From positions 186,001-250,000 of the forward strand of contig CAYNBJ010000001.1 of assembly GCA_964395835.1 (NCBI GenBank): 64,000 bases of DNA. The letters run 5' to 3'. This document shows, one piece after another, positions 24,434 through 33,518 of the stretch; positions within the stretch are counted from its first letter, which is position 1, and every line of letters starts with the position of its first letter. Source of the DNA: LLD-282 sp964395835. GTDB lineage: Bacteria > Pseudomonadota > Gammaproteobacteria > Berkiellales > Berkiellaceae. The translations under genes were made by a program, and so were the position numbers. Under the pieces are notes generated by a model. The model was not told where the DNA came from and did not search any database. It saw only the letters and a program-made list of their open reading frames with translations.

Positions 24434-26821
24434 TTATAAAGACCGATCATCATCGGTCATAATGACTTCTTGTCTCAATTGATTATAACGCAATATTTTC
24501 TCTAGCTGCTCTTTAGAAATAATATTTTGAACAACAGCCTGTTCATATTGCTGCTCTAAAGATAGAGAGTATAGAGAAGCAAGATGAAATTTTTGCCATT
24601 TCGCAAAAGATCGCAAAGAGCTATCTAATTCATGACGAAGAGAAAATGCCTCTTTTAAAATCGCTAATGGCTCTCCTGGAATAGGCTGTGGAACAAGCGT
24701 GCTTAAGCGGTTGACCACACCCTGAGGATCTAAGAGACTTTTAGCAACATGATGAGTTAATGCATCACTCGGTTGGCGATACAGCCTACCCCAAGGGAAA
24801 AAATAAAATTTCAAGATTTTTCCTAAAATTTGCGGTCTCATATTATCGCAAAAATCGAAAAAAGCCTGTTGTGCTTGATAAAGGCAGTATTCCAAGCTCC
24901 ATTGAACAATTTCTTTATCTTGCGATAAATCAGCTTCTCTCGCATGCCGATCAATCACAGACACCGCAAGATAGAGATGGGAGAGCATATCTCCTAAACG
25001 CGCTGAAAGAGATTCATAACGCTTCAAAGCCCCTCCATAAAGCGCAAAAGAGAGATCGGATGAGACCGCCAGAGCAAGTGAAAGAATTTCAATTGTGCGT
25101 AAAGCTTTAGTATTTGGATAGCGTTTTTTTACGCAATATAATGCCCCTCTTGTCCACCCCATAAAAAATCCACGCACAGCATTAGAGGCCGTGTAGGTCA
25201 TATGATTAAACAAATGTTGATCGAACTTGCCAAGATGAGCAGGATCAGACGCTGTCTGAATTTCATCAAGTAAAAACGGATGGCATCGAATGGCTCCTTG
25301 CCCAAAAATCATCAAGCTACGTGTTAAAATATTCGCACCTTCAACGGTAATAGAAATAGGTGCAGCTATATATCCGTGTGCTAAAAGGTTTCTTGGACCG
25401 AGAATAATCGCCTTACCGCCATGAATATCCATAGCCTCATTAATAATTTTTCGCCCAAGCTCAGTCATGTGATATTTTGCAATAGCTGAAACCACAGAAG
25501 GCTTCACTCCGTCATCTAAACCAGATAGGGTCAAACGACGTGCTGATTCTAAAAGATAAGTCCATCCTGCAATACGGCCTAAGGGATCTTGAATACCTTC
25601 AAAAGCTGCAATTGGCAATCTAAACTGCTCTCTAATACGACAATAAGCAGCGCTGTGAAACGTACACAGATGCCCGATCGCTGTTGCAAGTGATGGGAGA
25701 GAAATACCTCGTCCTACAGAAAGGCACTCGACAAGCATTTTCCATCCTTGCCCGATACGTTCAGGTCCTCCAATAATCCAGCTTAAAGGAATAAAAACGT
25801 CATAGCCTTTTGTGGGCCCATTAGGAAATGCCATACCTAATGGGTTGTGTCTGCGCCCTATTTCAACACCAGGGTGTTTCGTTGGAATCAAACAAACTGT
25901 AATACCGCGATCAATCTGATCGCTCAAAATATGATCAGGGTCAAAAAGCTTAAAGGCTAAACCCATAATTGTGGCCACTGGAGCCAATGTGATATAGCGC
26001 TTATTCCAAAACAAGCGAATTCCGATTTCTCCATTCTCATTTTTAGAAACAATTCCATAATCTGTCATGGCACTTGCATCTGACCCCGCATCCAAACTGG
26101 TCAAGCCAAAACACGGTATCTCTTGTCCCTTAGCCAGTCTGGGCAAATAGTAGTCTTTTTGCTCTTCGGTTCCATAGTGCATCAAAAGCTCCCCTGGGCC
26201 AAGAGAGTTTGGGACCATAACAATCACTGCAGCAGAAGGGCTCTTAGTGGCTATTGTACCCACAATGGTAGAATGCGCTTGTGCAGAAAAACCTAATCCA
26301 CCGTACTTGGGATGAATAATCAGACCAAAAAACCCTTGCTCTTTTAAAAAAGCCCAGACATTTTTAGGGAGATCTTTATTTTTATGAACAATATCCCAAT
26401 CATTGATCATTGCACAGAGCTCTTGCAATGGTCCATTTATAAAATCTTGTTCTTTTTGCGAGAGATGACTTTGAGGCCGAGAAAGTTGTTTTTCTAAACT
26501 CCACTGGCCTTGAAAAATTTCTGCCTCAATCCAGCGATCTCCGGCTGCAATAGCCTCTTGTTCCGTAGGAGAAATAGGGGGTAATGTTTTTGCTACCCAT
26601 CTCTGCACAAAGCGAGATATGAGATTTCTTCTCAATATCGGAAACGAAAAAACAGCTAAAACAGCTAAGCAACAAATAGACTTGAGAGCAGCTGCATGCG
26701 TAAGAGGCCAGTGCAGCGCGATACACAGTCCCAGCCATCCCCAAAATAAGCCAAGAACGACATATAGAGAAGCTCTTAGATAGAGAGCTAACACAATAGA
26801 AACGATCATGAGTAGCAGCAT
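24434..26821 (-). CDS. fadE: FadE-type acyl-CoA dehydrogenase
   Basis: 795 residues, the size of the large FadE enzymes that start fatty acyl-CoA oxidation. Two hydrophobic N-terminal segments (about 1-35 and 45-65) suggest membrane anchoring. The dehydrogenase core follows: GFFGLIIHPKYGGLGFS, CFGLTSLDAGSDASAM (FAD contact), DIHGGKAIILG and ITVEGANILTRS. The extended C-terminal domain typical of FadE runs to the end. It is the first gene of the operon; a TATAAT hexamer on the minus strand at 26857-26852 could be its -10 box. Confidence 0.95.
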   Translation of the reverse strand: MLLLMIVSIVLALYLRASLYVVLGLFWGWLGLCIALHWPLTHAAALKSICCLAVLAVFSFPILRRNLISRFVQRWVAKTLPPISPTEQEAIAAGDRWIEAEIFQGQWSLEKQLSRPQSHLSQKEQDFINGPLQELCAMINDWDIVHKNKDLPKNVWAFLKEQGFFGLIIHPKYGGLGFSAQAHSTIVGTIATKSPSAAVIVMVPNSLGPGELLMHYGTEEQKDYYLPRLAKGQEIPCFGLTSLDAGSDASAMTDYGIVSKNENGEIGIRLFWNKRYITLAPVATIMGLAFKLFDPDHILSDQIDRGITVCLIPTKHPGVEIGRRHNPLGMAFPNGPTKGYDVFIPLSWIIGGPERIGQGWKMLVECLSVGRGISLPSLATAIGHLCTFHSAAYCRIREQFRLPIAAFEGIQDPLGRIAGWTYLLESARRLTLSGLDDGVKPSVVSAIAKYHMTELGRKIINEAMDIHGGKAIILGPRNLLAHGYIAAPISITVEGANILTRSLMIFGQGAIRCHPFLLDEIQTASDPAHLGKFDQHLFNHMTYTASNAVRGFFMGWTRGALYCVKKRYPNTKALRTIEILSLALAVSSDLSFALYGGALKRYESLSARLGDMLSHLYLAVSVIDRHAREADLSQDKEIVQWSLEYCLYQAQQAFFDFCDNMRPQILGKILKFYFFPWGRLYRQPSDALTHHVAKSLLDPQGVVNRLSTLVPQPIPGEPLAILKEAFSLRHELDSSLRSFAKWQKFHLASLYSLSLEQQYEQAVVQNIISKEQLEKILRYNQLRQEVIMTDDDRSL

Positions 26822-26954
26822 AAAATATACTTAAAAAAAACTCTTGTAACAATTATAGCTCTTCTTCACTCATTCGATCTGAGACCTGCCAGCCTCATAA
26901 AATGCCGTTAAAGTGCGATTGCCTAAACTCACTCATAAGACTCCAAATTGGCAC

Positions 26955-29900
26955 TCAATTGCAGTGAACGATAGAGTCTGAGTCTGTCTTAAAAGAATTT
27001 TTTTCCGCACCCATGCTTTGATACAAAGCCTCTTGCAGATGCACTGAAACAAAACGTGAAATACCTGGTTCTTTCATCGTGACACCGTATAAGCTGTCAA
27101 CCTGACTCATCATAACTTGAGAATGTGTCACAATAATAAATTGCACAGTAGCCTGAAACTGATGAATGAGTTTAGCGAGGCGCTCTGTATTTGCATCATC
27201 TAAAGGTGCGTCTATTTCATCAAGCAGGCAAAATGGTGCAGGATTCAATTGAAAAAAAGAAAAGACCAATGCTGCGGCGGTGAGAGCCTTCTCTCCGCCT
27301 GAAAGCATAGCAAGTCGGTGCGTTTTTTTTCCTGGAGGCTGTGCTTGTATTACGAGGCCTCTTTCACCTCTTTCATTCATTTCGATCTCAAGTTTGCCCT
27401 GTCCTCCTGAAAAAAGAATCCCAAAAAGATGGGTGAAATTTTTTTGCAGTTCGCTATACGTTTGATTGAACAGATCCTCCATTTGCTTATCTAGATCGTT
27501 TAACGCAACTTTCAACTGCTCTGTGGCTTGTTCCAAATCTGTACGTTGAGCCACAATATCTTTATAACGCTGTGACTGACTTTCAAACTCTTGCAGCGCT
27601 TTAAGATTCACAGGCCCCAGATCTTCAAGCTCTTTTTCTAAAACTTGCATATTTTTTTTCAAACTCGGGGCACTCTGTGAACTTTGAATAGAGTCCAACT
27701 GTGCAAGTAATAATCCCTGATCAAGAATTTGTTCTTGGATCGTCTCTAAGATGACAATATTCTTCTCCAGATCAGACTGAATAGAGCGGAGAGAATCTTC
27801 TTTGCTATGTAAAGAAAAGAGCTGATGTTTTAAGTTTTTTTCCGCCGCTTTATATTCTTGGGCCAAACTGTCAATCTGTTTTTGACCGCTTGCAATTTGC
27901 GCCTGATCTCGCTCAATTTGCGGTTGCAATTTTTGTATTTCAAAGAAAAATTGATCGCGAGACTGAATATGCTGGTCTTTTTCTTTCAGTGCCTTGGCAT
28001 AAGAAAGCATAGCGGTTTTCCATCTCTTTTTTTCTTTTTCATACTCTTTCAAAGCATAATCATGTTCATTTTTTGCGATTTCTTCAAGGCTTTTTTTCTC
28101 ATAATATTGACTTTGCAAATCCTGATAAATTTTTTGCACATTCTGATACTCCAAAGAGATGCTATCCAGTCTGTGCTGCGCTTCTAACATCACATCTTGC
28201 AATAGGTCAATTTTTTCTAAAAATAACTTTTCTTCCTCAGTACTGGCTGCAATTTGCGCAAATAACGTTTGTTGCTTCTGTGAGTGATTCATAATTTGCA
28301 TTTCAATTTTAGAACAATGCTCTTGAAGCGATGCAATTTTTTGCTTTTTCAAAGACAGTTGCATTTGCTCTTGATGTTTCTGCGTCTCTAAGCGTTTTAA
28401 ATTTATCTCTGTGACACTCAATTGCTCATCGAGTGTTCTTTGCAAAGAAATCGCCTCTGTCAGCTGGCTCTCAATACGATCAATCTGAATTTGATAATCC
28501 TGTAGTGTATCTTTCTGAGAAAGCATTTGCTGCTCTAAATCTGCTAGCGTAGTGGATCTTTTACGTAAAGGACGAATCCAACCATGACCTAATAGCATTC
28601 CTCCGGGCAATAAAAATGCTTTTTCCGCAGAAAGGTTTTGTACGTTCTCTAAAGCATATTCTAAACAATCTGTAAAAATGAAATTTTCCCAATAAGGCGG
28701 TGCTGAATCTCCCCAACTATACTCTAAATCTAAATCGGCGACTTGCTCAATCATTGCACGTGTGGGTGCTACCGATCCTTTAAAAAAATACTGTGTCGGC
28801 TGACTTTGATAATATGCAAGATCATACTTCCAGCTCTGTGGATCAACAATACGCACATTATCAATACCACTGAGCCAGTGTGACTTTAATCTATGATGCG
28901 CATCTATCGAGTGCTGCAACTCACTCAGTATACTCACTGTCCGATCGCGATCTTTTTTTATAATCGCAAAATGTGTTTTGAGATCTTGTATCGAAATCTG
29001 CGTCTGCTTATATGAATTTTTGAGCTCCACAAGACTTTTTTGAGTATCACAGATTTGTGAATCGTAAACATTTAAATCATGCTCTGTCATTTGCGCGATC
29101 AGATGTTCTAAACTGGCTTTTAAATCATCGTGCTCTTTTTGCAATTTTGCATATAAGGCCTGCTCTTCTTGAAATTTGTTTGTCAGATGCTGCACCTGCC
29201 ATTGTGTTTTATTCAAAACTTCTTTCTGTGCATAAAGATTTTTTTTGGCCAAATCATGCTGATGCTGTGTTTGATGATAAAGAATTTTTTTTTCATCTAC
29301 ACAGTTTTTAGATTGCTCCATATTCTCATGTAAAATCTCCATCACCTGCGGCTGTAGTGTTCTATTTTTTGAAAAATGTTTTAAATCAATCGATACCAAC
29401 ATGCTTGCACTTGATGCAATTTCTTCGATAGATGCGCTGAGAGACTGATCGGCCCATGTCAATTTCATCTCAGTTTGGTCATAGTGGTTTTTCAAATCTT
29501 GTAAGTGTTTTTGCGAAAGATATAAATCATCTTTTAACTGATTAAAGAGATGTTGTTCAATTTGCAAATCTTTCTCAAAACGAGCACAATTTTTTTTCAA
29601 ATCCTCAAGATAAGATTTTTGATCGTGAATTTGAGTTTCTACATCTTGTTTTTTTGCCTGAAGCTCCAAAATCATACGGCAACTTTCTCGATAAGAGACT
29701 GCAAAATATTGTTGTCGAGTTTGAATAATCTTTTCACGAATGTCTTGATATGCTCGCGCTTCTGAAGCCTGTTGCCCCAAAATATCACAACGTTTTTTTA
29801 ATTCTTTCTCCAGATCGCAAGCGCGACTTAAATTATCTTGCGACTCTTCAATATGAGCAATCGTCTCTTTTCTTTTCTCATAATAACGTGAAATTCCTGC

Positions 29901-30401
29901 AGCCTCTTCAATATAGCCAATTAAATCAGTTGGCTTGGCTTCTATAAAACGATTAATCGTGCCTTGTTCAATAATCGCATATGAGCGCGGCCCTAAACCT
30001 GTTCCCATAAAGAGATCGACAACATCTTTCCGTCTACAACGAATAGAATTAATCCAATATGCAGAATGACCTTCTCGATCAATCAGTCTTTTTACGACAA
30101 TTTCATCATAATGAGAAAAAGGCCCCTTTAAAACTTTTTGGCTATGATCAAAAGTCAGCTCGACAAGAGCCTGTGAAGCTGCTTTTCTAGAAAAGCTTCC
30201 TCCAAAAATCACATCTGAAATTTGATCACCCCTCAAATTTTTGGCATGTGACTCGCCTATCACCCATTTAACTGCATCAATAATATTAGATTTTCCACAA
30301 CCATTTGGTCCAACAATAGCTGTGAGCGGTGTCTTGAGCTCAAGACTCTGTAAGTCGGCAAAAGATTTAAAGCCTGAGACTTTAATAGACTTTAATCGCA
30401 T
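26955..30401 (-). CDS. smc: chromosome segregation protein SMC
   Basis: 1148 residues, full length. The N-terminal ATPase half has Walker A VGPNGCGKSN. Long coiled coils (about 170-490 and 640-990) flank a hinge domain at about 505-640. The C-terminal half has the signature LSGGEKALTAAAL and Walker B PFCLLDEIDAPLDDAN. It compacts and segregates the chromosome with ScpA and ScpB. Among gammaproteobacteria, SMC rather than MukBEF fits lineages such as Legionellales and pseudomonads. It is a monocistronic-looking gene. Confidence 0.97.
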   Translation of the reverse strand: MRLKSIKVSGFKSFADLQSLELKTPLTAIVGPNGCGKSNIIDAVKWVIGESHAKNLRGDQISDVIFGGSFSRKAASQALVELTFDHSQKVLKGPFSHYDEIVVKRLIDREGHSAYWINSIRCRRKDVVDLFMGTGLGPRSYAIIEQGTINRFIEAKPTDLIGYIEEAAGISRYYEKRKETIAHIEESQDNLSRACDLEKELKKRCDILGQQASEARAYQDIREKIIQTRQQYFAVSYRESCRMILELQAKKQDVETQIHDQKSYLEDLKKNCARFEKDLQIEQHLFNQLKDDLYLSQKHLQDLKNHYDQTEMKLTWADQSLSASIEEIASSASMLVSIDLKHFSKNRTLQPQVMEILHENMEQSKNCVDEKKILYHQTQHQHDLAKKNLYAQKEVLNKTQWQVQHLTNKFQEEQALYAKLQKEHDDLKASLEHLIAQMTEHDLNVYDSQICDTQKSLVELKNSYKQTQISIQDLKTHFAIIKKDRDRTVSILSELQHSIDAHHRLKSHWLSGIDNVRIVDPQSWKYDLAYYQSQPTQYFFKGSVAPTRAMIEQVADLDLEYSWGDSAPPYWENFIFTDCLEYALENVQNLSAEKAFLLPGGMLLGHGWIRPLRKRSTTLADLEQQMLSQKDTLQDYQIQIDRIESQLTEAISLQRTLDEQLSVTEINLKRLETQKHQEQMQLSLKKQKIASLQEHCSKIEMQIMNHSQKQQTLFAQIAASTEEEKLFLEKIDLLQDVMLEAQHRLDSISLEYQNVQKIYQDLQSQYYEKKSLEEIAKNEHDYALKEYEKEKKRWKTAMLSYAKALKEKDQHIQSRDQFFFEIQKLQPQIERDQAQIASGQKQIDSLAQEYKAAEKNLKHQLFSLHSKEDSLRSIQSDLEKNIVILETIQEQILDQGLLLAQLDSIQSSQSAPSLKKNMQVLEKELEDLGPVNLKALQEFESQSQRYKDIVAQRTDLEQATEQLKVALNDLDKQMEDLFNQTYSELQKNFTHLFGILFSGGQGKLEIEMNERGERGLVIQAQPPGKKTHRLAMLSGGEKALTAAALVFSFFQLNPAPFCLLDEIDAPLDDANTERLAKLIHQFQATVQFIIVTHSQVMMSQVDSLYGVTMKEPGISRFVSVHLQEALYQSMGAEKNSFKTDSDSIVHCN

Positions 30402-30518
30402 AAAAAAATCAAAAGGAGTGAAATATTCTAAGAGTTTATCTCTTTTGAAAAAAAATTACAGTTGTCCTGCGAAAAAAAGATTTTATAATAAAAGCACACT
30501 TTTTTATCATTCACTTTT

Positions 30519-30800
30519 ATGGATTTTTTCACACAGTTTACAGGTTTGATATTTTTAGGACTTTGCGCCTTTTGGATATACGCTTTAATAAAAAATAGAA
30601 CTCATCTTTTTCAAAGATCGATTTTACTCAAAGCATCTCAGACACTCGCATTCATCGCTTTAATGCTCTGCGCCTTAGTAGCATTCTTAATGTTCATGAT
30701 TGAGGGAGAGGCTCCTACAGGCAGCGAAAATATGTCTGAGAACCACTCCTCTTATCCAAAAAAATATTCTTCCGATACTGTCTTAGATAAAGCTATTTAA
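30519..30800 (+). CDS. small membrane protein of unknown function
   Basis: 93 residues. Two membrane helices (about 8-24 and 40-62) with a basic loop between them, and a polar C-terminal tail. No family recognised. It lies divergent from smc and its stop overlaps the end of the convergent tolC-like gene by four bases. No strong Shine-Dalgarno precedes the ATG. Confidence 0.5.
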   Translation: MDFFTQFTGLIFLGLCAFWIYALIKNRTHLFQRSILLKASQTLAFIALMLCALVAFLMFMIEGEAPTGSENMSENHSSYPKKYSSDTVLDKAI

Positions 30801-32149
30801 AAAACCAAATCGCGCTCAAAGGTCCGCGCAACTGATGAAGAAACCAAAGAGCTTGCAGACCCATTCAAAGTCAAGATCTGCAACTCTGCGATCGTAAGTT
30901 GAGCGCGATCTTGAGCCAGATTATTCAGTGAATAATACCATTCATTATAAGCATCCAGTAAATCTAGCAAACTACGCTGGCCCATAAGAAACTGATCTTT
31001 ATACCCCAGAACCACATTAGATACAGCCTGCTCATGCTCTTTACGAAACACATAAGACTGCTGCGCAGATTGATAATCTTCCCATGTGGCCAAAATTAAA
31101 TAATAAAGTTCATTTTTTTGCTTCTCTAACTCTGAACACGCTTGATGATATCTTTCTGCCAACACATTTGTATTTTGCAAATCCTGACTCCCACGAAAAA
31201 TATTATACGATAAATTCAAGCCAACTTGTGTATTCGTTTGCTTATCAGTATTACCATCAATGTTTTTACGATATTCAAATCGCGTCAAGGCATACAGCTG
31301 TGGGAAAAAAGAGCTTTTTGAAGCGTGATATTGTGCCATTGCAGCTTCTTTAAGATAAGCATATTGCCTAATCTTGACACCATAATTCAAAGCTTGCTCA
31401 AAATACTCTTCATATCTCATAGGAAGTAATGTTTGCAAATCAATAGGCAGCAAATCAACAGGATCGAGACCGCCACTTTGTGCTTTAAATAACGCTTGAT
31501 TTTTATTTAACTCACTCATTGCCATAATCATAGCAGCGCGAGCTGTAGCTAAACGCCCTTTAGCCTGAACTCGATCGAGTTCCCGAGAAAGACCCTGAGA
31601 AACACGTTGATCGATCAAATCCACAATTTCTTTGAGTCGTTTGTAATTTTCTTTTGCATTGATCACAAGCTGCTGAGACAGCAAAACTTTCACATAATCT
31701 GAACCAATTTCACTAATTTTAGAAAGCATCCTATCAACAACAAAAGCTTGTGTTGCCTTCAAGGATCGATCAGCCTGATTATAGTCATAGTATCGTTTCA
31801 TCCCGTCAAAAACAGGCTGCGAAATCACAAGACTGTAATCTTTACGCCAAAGATTCGTTTTAGGATCGGTAGAGACACCTTGAGAAAGATAGTTATCATG
31901 TACTAAATCTGCATTTCCATCAATCGATGGCAAAAAAGCGCCCATTTTCCCTTTAAGGTTGTACTGCTGAATGACCTCATCTGCTCGAATCATCGCAACA
32001 TCTGGAGCATGCTCCAAACTATAATCCAAAGCCTCTTGTAAGGTCAAAGCCGATAAAAATGAGACTCCGACGAATGGGAGAAGAACTAAAAAACGCGTCA
32101 TCATATCAAATAAGACTAAAGAACAATACTGTTGTTTATAGTTGATCAT
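30797..32149 (-). CDS. tolC: TolC-family outer membrane efflux protein
   Basis: 450 residues from the ATG at 32149. An internal ATG at 32104 would put a clean signal peptide (MMTRFLVLLPFVGVSFLSA) right at the start. The mature part has the two outer membrane efflux protein repeats: LTLQEALDYSLEHAPDV and long helices with A..D......VVL.YKDQFLMGQRSLLDLLDAYNE, typical of the second repeat. It is the outer membrane duct for the type I secretion system encoded just upstream on the same strand (gap of about 40 bases to the hlyD-like gene). Confidence 0.92.
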   Translation of the reverse strand: MINYKQQYCSLVLFDMMTRFLVLLPFVGVSFLSALTLQEALDYSLEHAPDVAMIRADEVIQQYNLKGKMGAFLPSIDGNADLVHDNYLSQGVSTDPKTNLWRKDYSLVISQPVFDGMKRYYDYNQADRSLKATQAFVVDRMLSKISEIGSDYVKVLLSQQLVINAKENYKRLKEIVDLIDQRVSQGLSRELDRVQAKGRLATARAAMIMAMSELNKNQALFKAQSGGLDPVDLLPIDLQTLLPMRYEEYFEQALNYGVKIRQYAYLKEAAMAQYHASKSSFFPQLYALTRFEYRKNIDGNTDKQTNTQVGLNLSYNIFRGSQDLQNTNVLAERYHQACSELEKQKNELYYLILATWEDYQSAQQSYVFRKEHEQAVSNVVLGYKDQFLMGQRSLLDLLDAYNEWYYSLNNLAQDRAQLTIAELQILTLNGSASSLVSSSVARTFERDLVF

Positions 32150-32190
32150 ACGCCTGATTGTCTACTCCCACAGTCTTAGCTGGTTTTATC

Positions 32191-33507
32191 TTAACGTTCC
32201 GTCATTGCAATTTGTTTCGATTTTATAATCGGCTTCATTAAATAATCCCACACAGTACGATGTCCTGTTAAAATATCTACTGAAGCCATCATACCGGGAA
32301 TAATTGGATATGTATGTCCATTTTTTTCAAGAAATTTTTTATCAGTTTGTATTTTAACAAGATAGTAAGGCTGATCGCGCTCTATTAAGACATCAGGAGA
32401 GATATGCTCTACCTTCCCACTGAGACCACCGTAAATAGAAAAATCATACGCTGAAACTTTCACACGAGCATCCATGCCTTTGCGAATAAATCCAATATCT
32501 TTAGGATGAATTTTCGCTTCAATAATTAATTTTTCATCAGATGGCACCATTTCAAAAAGTGTTTCCCCTGGTCTTAAAACAGCCCCAGTGGTATGAATAT
32601 GTTTTTTATGAATAAGCCCTGAAACAGGTGCTCTTAACTGTGTTCTGCGTTCTTTATCGACAAGCGTTTTTTTCTCTTCATACAGTTGTTGCAAATCGAG
32701 TTGCACTTTGGCATATTCTGCAGCCACTTCTCTGTGCCACTGAGCTAAAAATTCATCTTTGCGACTCATCAAACTCTGACGATGCTCCAAAGATCTTTCA
32801 ACACGATGAAAAATTTGCTCTATGAGCCCTTCTAATTCCGATAAAGAACGCTGAGAGATCAGCAATTCATGTGCAGAAACAGCGCCATTTTCCATCAAAG
32901 ATACAATCATTTGGTATTCTTGAGATTTTAATTCATAACTTTTTTGAGCATAATGATGCTCCGATTGCTCTTGCTGTATTTGATGTTCCAATTGAGCAAT
33001 TTCATGGTCAATTGTATTGAGACGCAAAAGCAACTCTTTTTGCCGACCAAGGTAAATACGATATTCATTTTCTGCGGACGAACCAAGACTGTGTGGAGAA
33101 GCGATCTCATGCTCATAATTTTTTTGATTCATTTCAGCTTCTAAGCGCGCTGATCGATTCTCTAAGGCATCAATTTGTAAAAGATTTTTTTCTAGCTGCG
33201 ATTGCGCCCATAAATCATCAATTTCTGCAAGCACTTCACCGACAGCAACACTTTGCCCCTCTTGCACACAAATACTCTTAATCAAACCGCCCTCTAAAGA
33301 CTGTATCACTTGATTTTGTGTTTGAGGAACTACAATAGCCCGATCTGTGCGTGTAAGCTCTTCTAATGGAGAACGAAGAACCCACACTAAAAGCACCGAT
33401 GTCATCAAAGCTGTATACTGTAATGTGTAAATTAAAGATTTATCTAAAATAGGCTGAACAGGACGATTAAAAATAAAATTCGATAACGTTTGTGCATATG
33501 TAGACAT
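32191..33507 (-). CDS. HlyD-family type I secretion membrane fusion protein
   Basis: 438 residues from the ATG at 33507, which sits eight bases after AGGAG; a GTG three codons earlier is too close to that site. One N-terminal membrane helix (about 28-48), then SLEGGLIKSICVQEGQSVAVGEVLAEID (first lipoyl half), long coiled-coil hairpins, the second lipoyl half LRAPVSGLIHKKHIHTTGAVL, and a C-terminal beta-barrel part. It links the inner membrane ABC transporter to TolC. Confidence 0.95.
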   Translation of the reverse strand: MSTYAQTLSNFIFNRPVQPILDKSLIYTLQYTALMTSVLLVWVLRSPLEELTRTDRAIVVPQTQNQVIQSLEGGLIKSICVQEGQSVAVGEVLAEIDDLWAQSQLEKNLLQIDALENRSARLEAEMNQKNYEHEIASPHSLGSSAENEYRIYLGRQKELLLRLNTIDHEIAQLEHQIQQEQSEHHYAQKSYELKSQEYQMIVSLMENGAVSAHELLISQRSLSELEGLIEQIFHRVERSLEHRQSLMSRKDEFLAQWHREVAAEYAKVQLDLQQLYEEKKTLVDKERRTQLRAPVSGLIHKKHIHTTGAVLRPGETLFEMVPSDEKLIIEAKIHPKDIGFIRKGMDARVKVSAYDFSIYGGLSGKVEHISPDVLIERDQPYYLVKIQTDKKFLEKNGHTYPIIPGMMASVDILTGHRTVWDYLMKPIIKSKQIAMTER

Positions 33508-33518
33508 AAAAATCACTC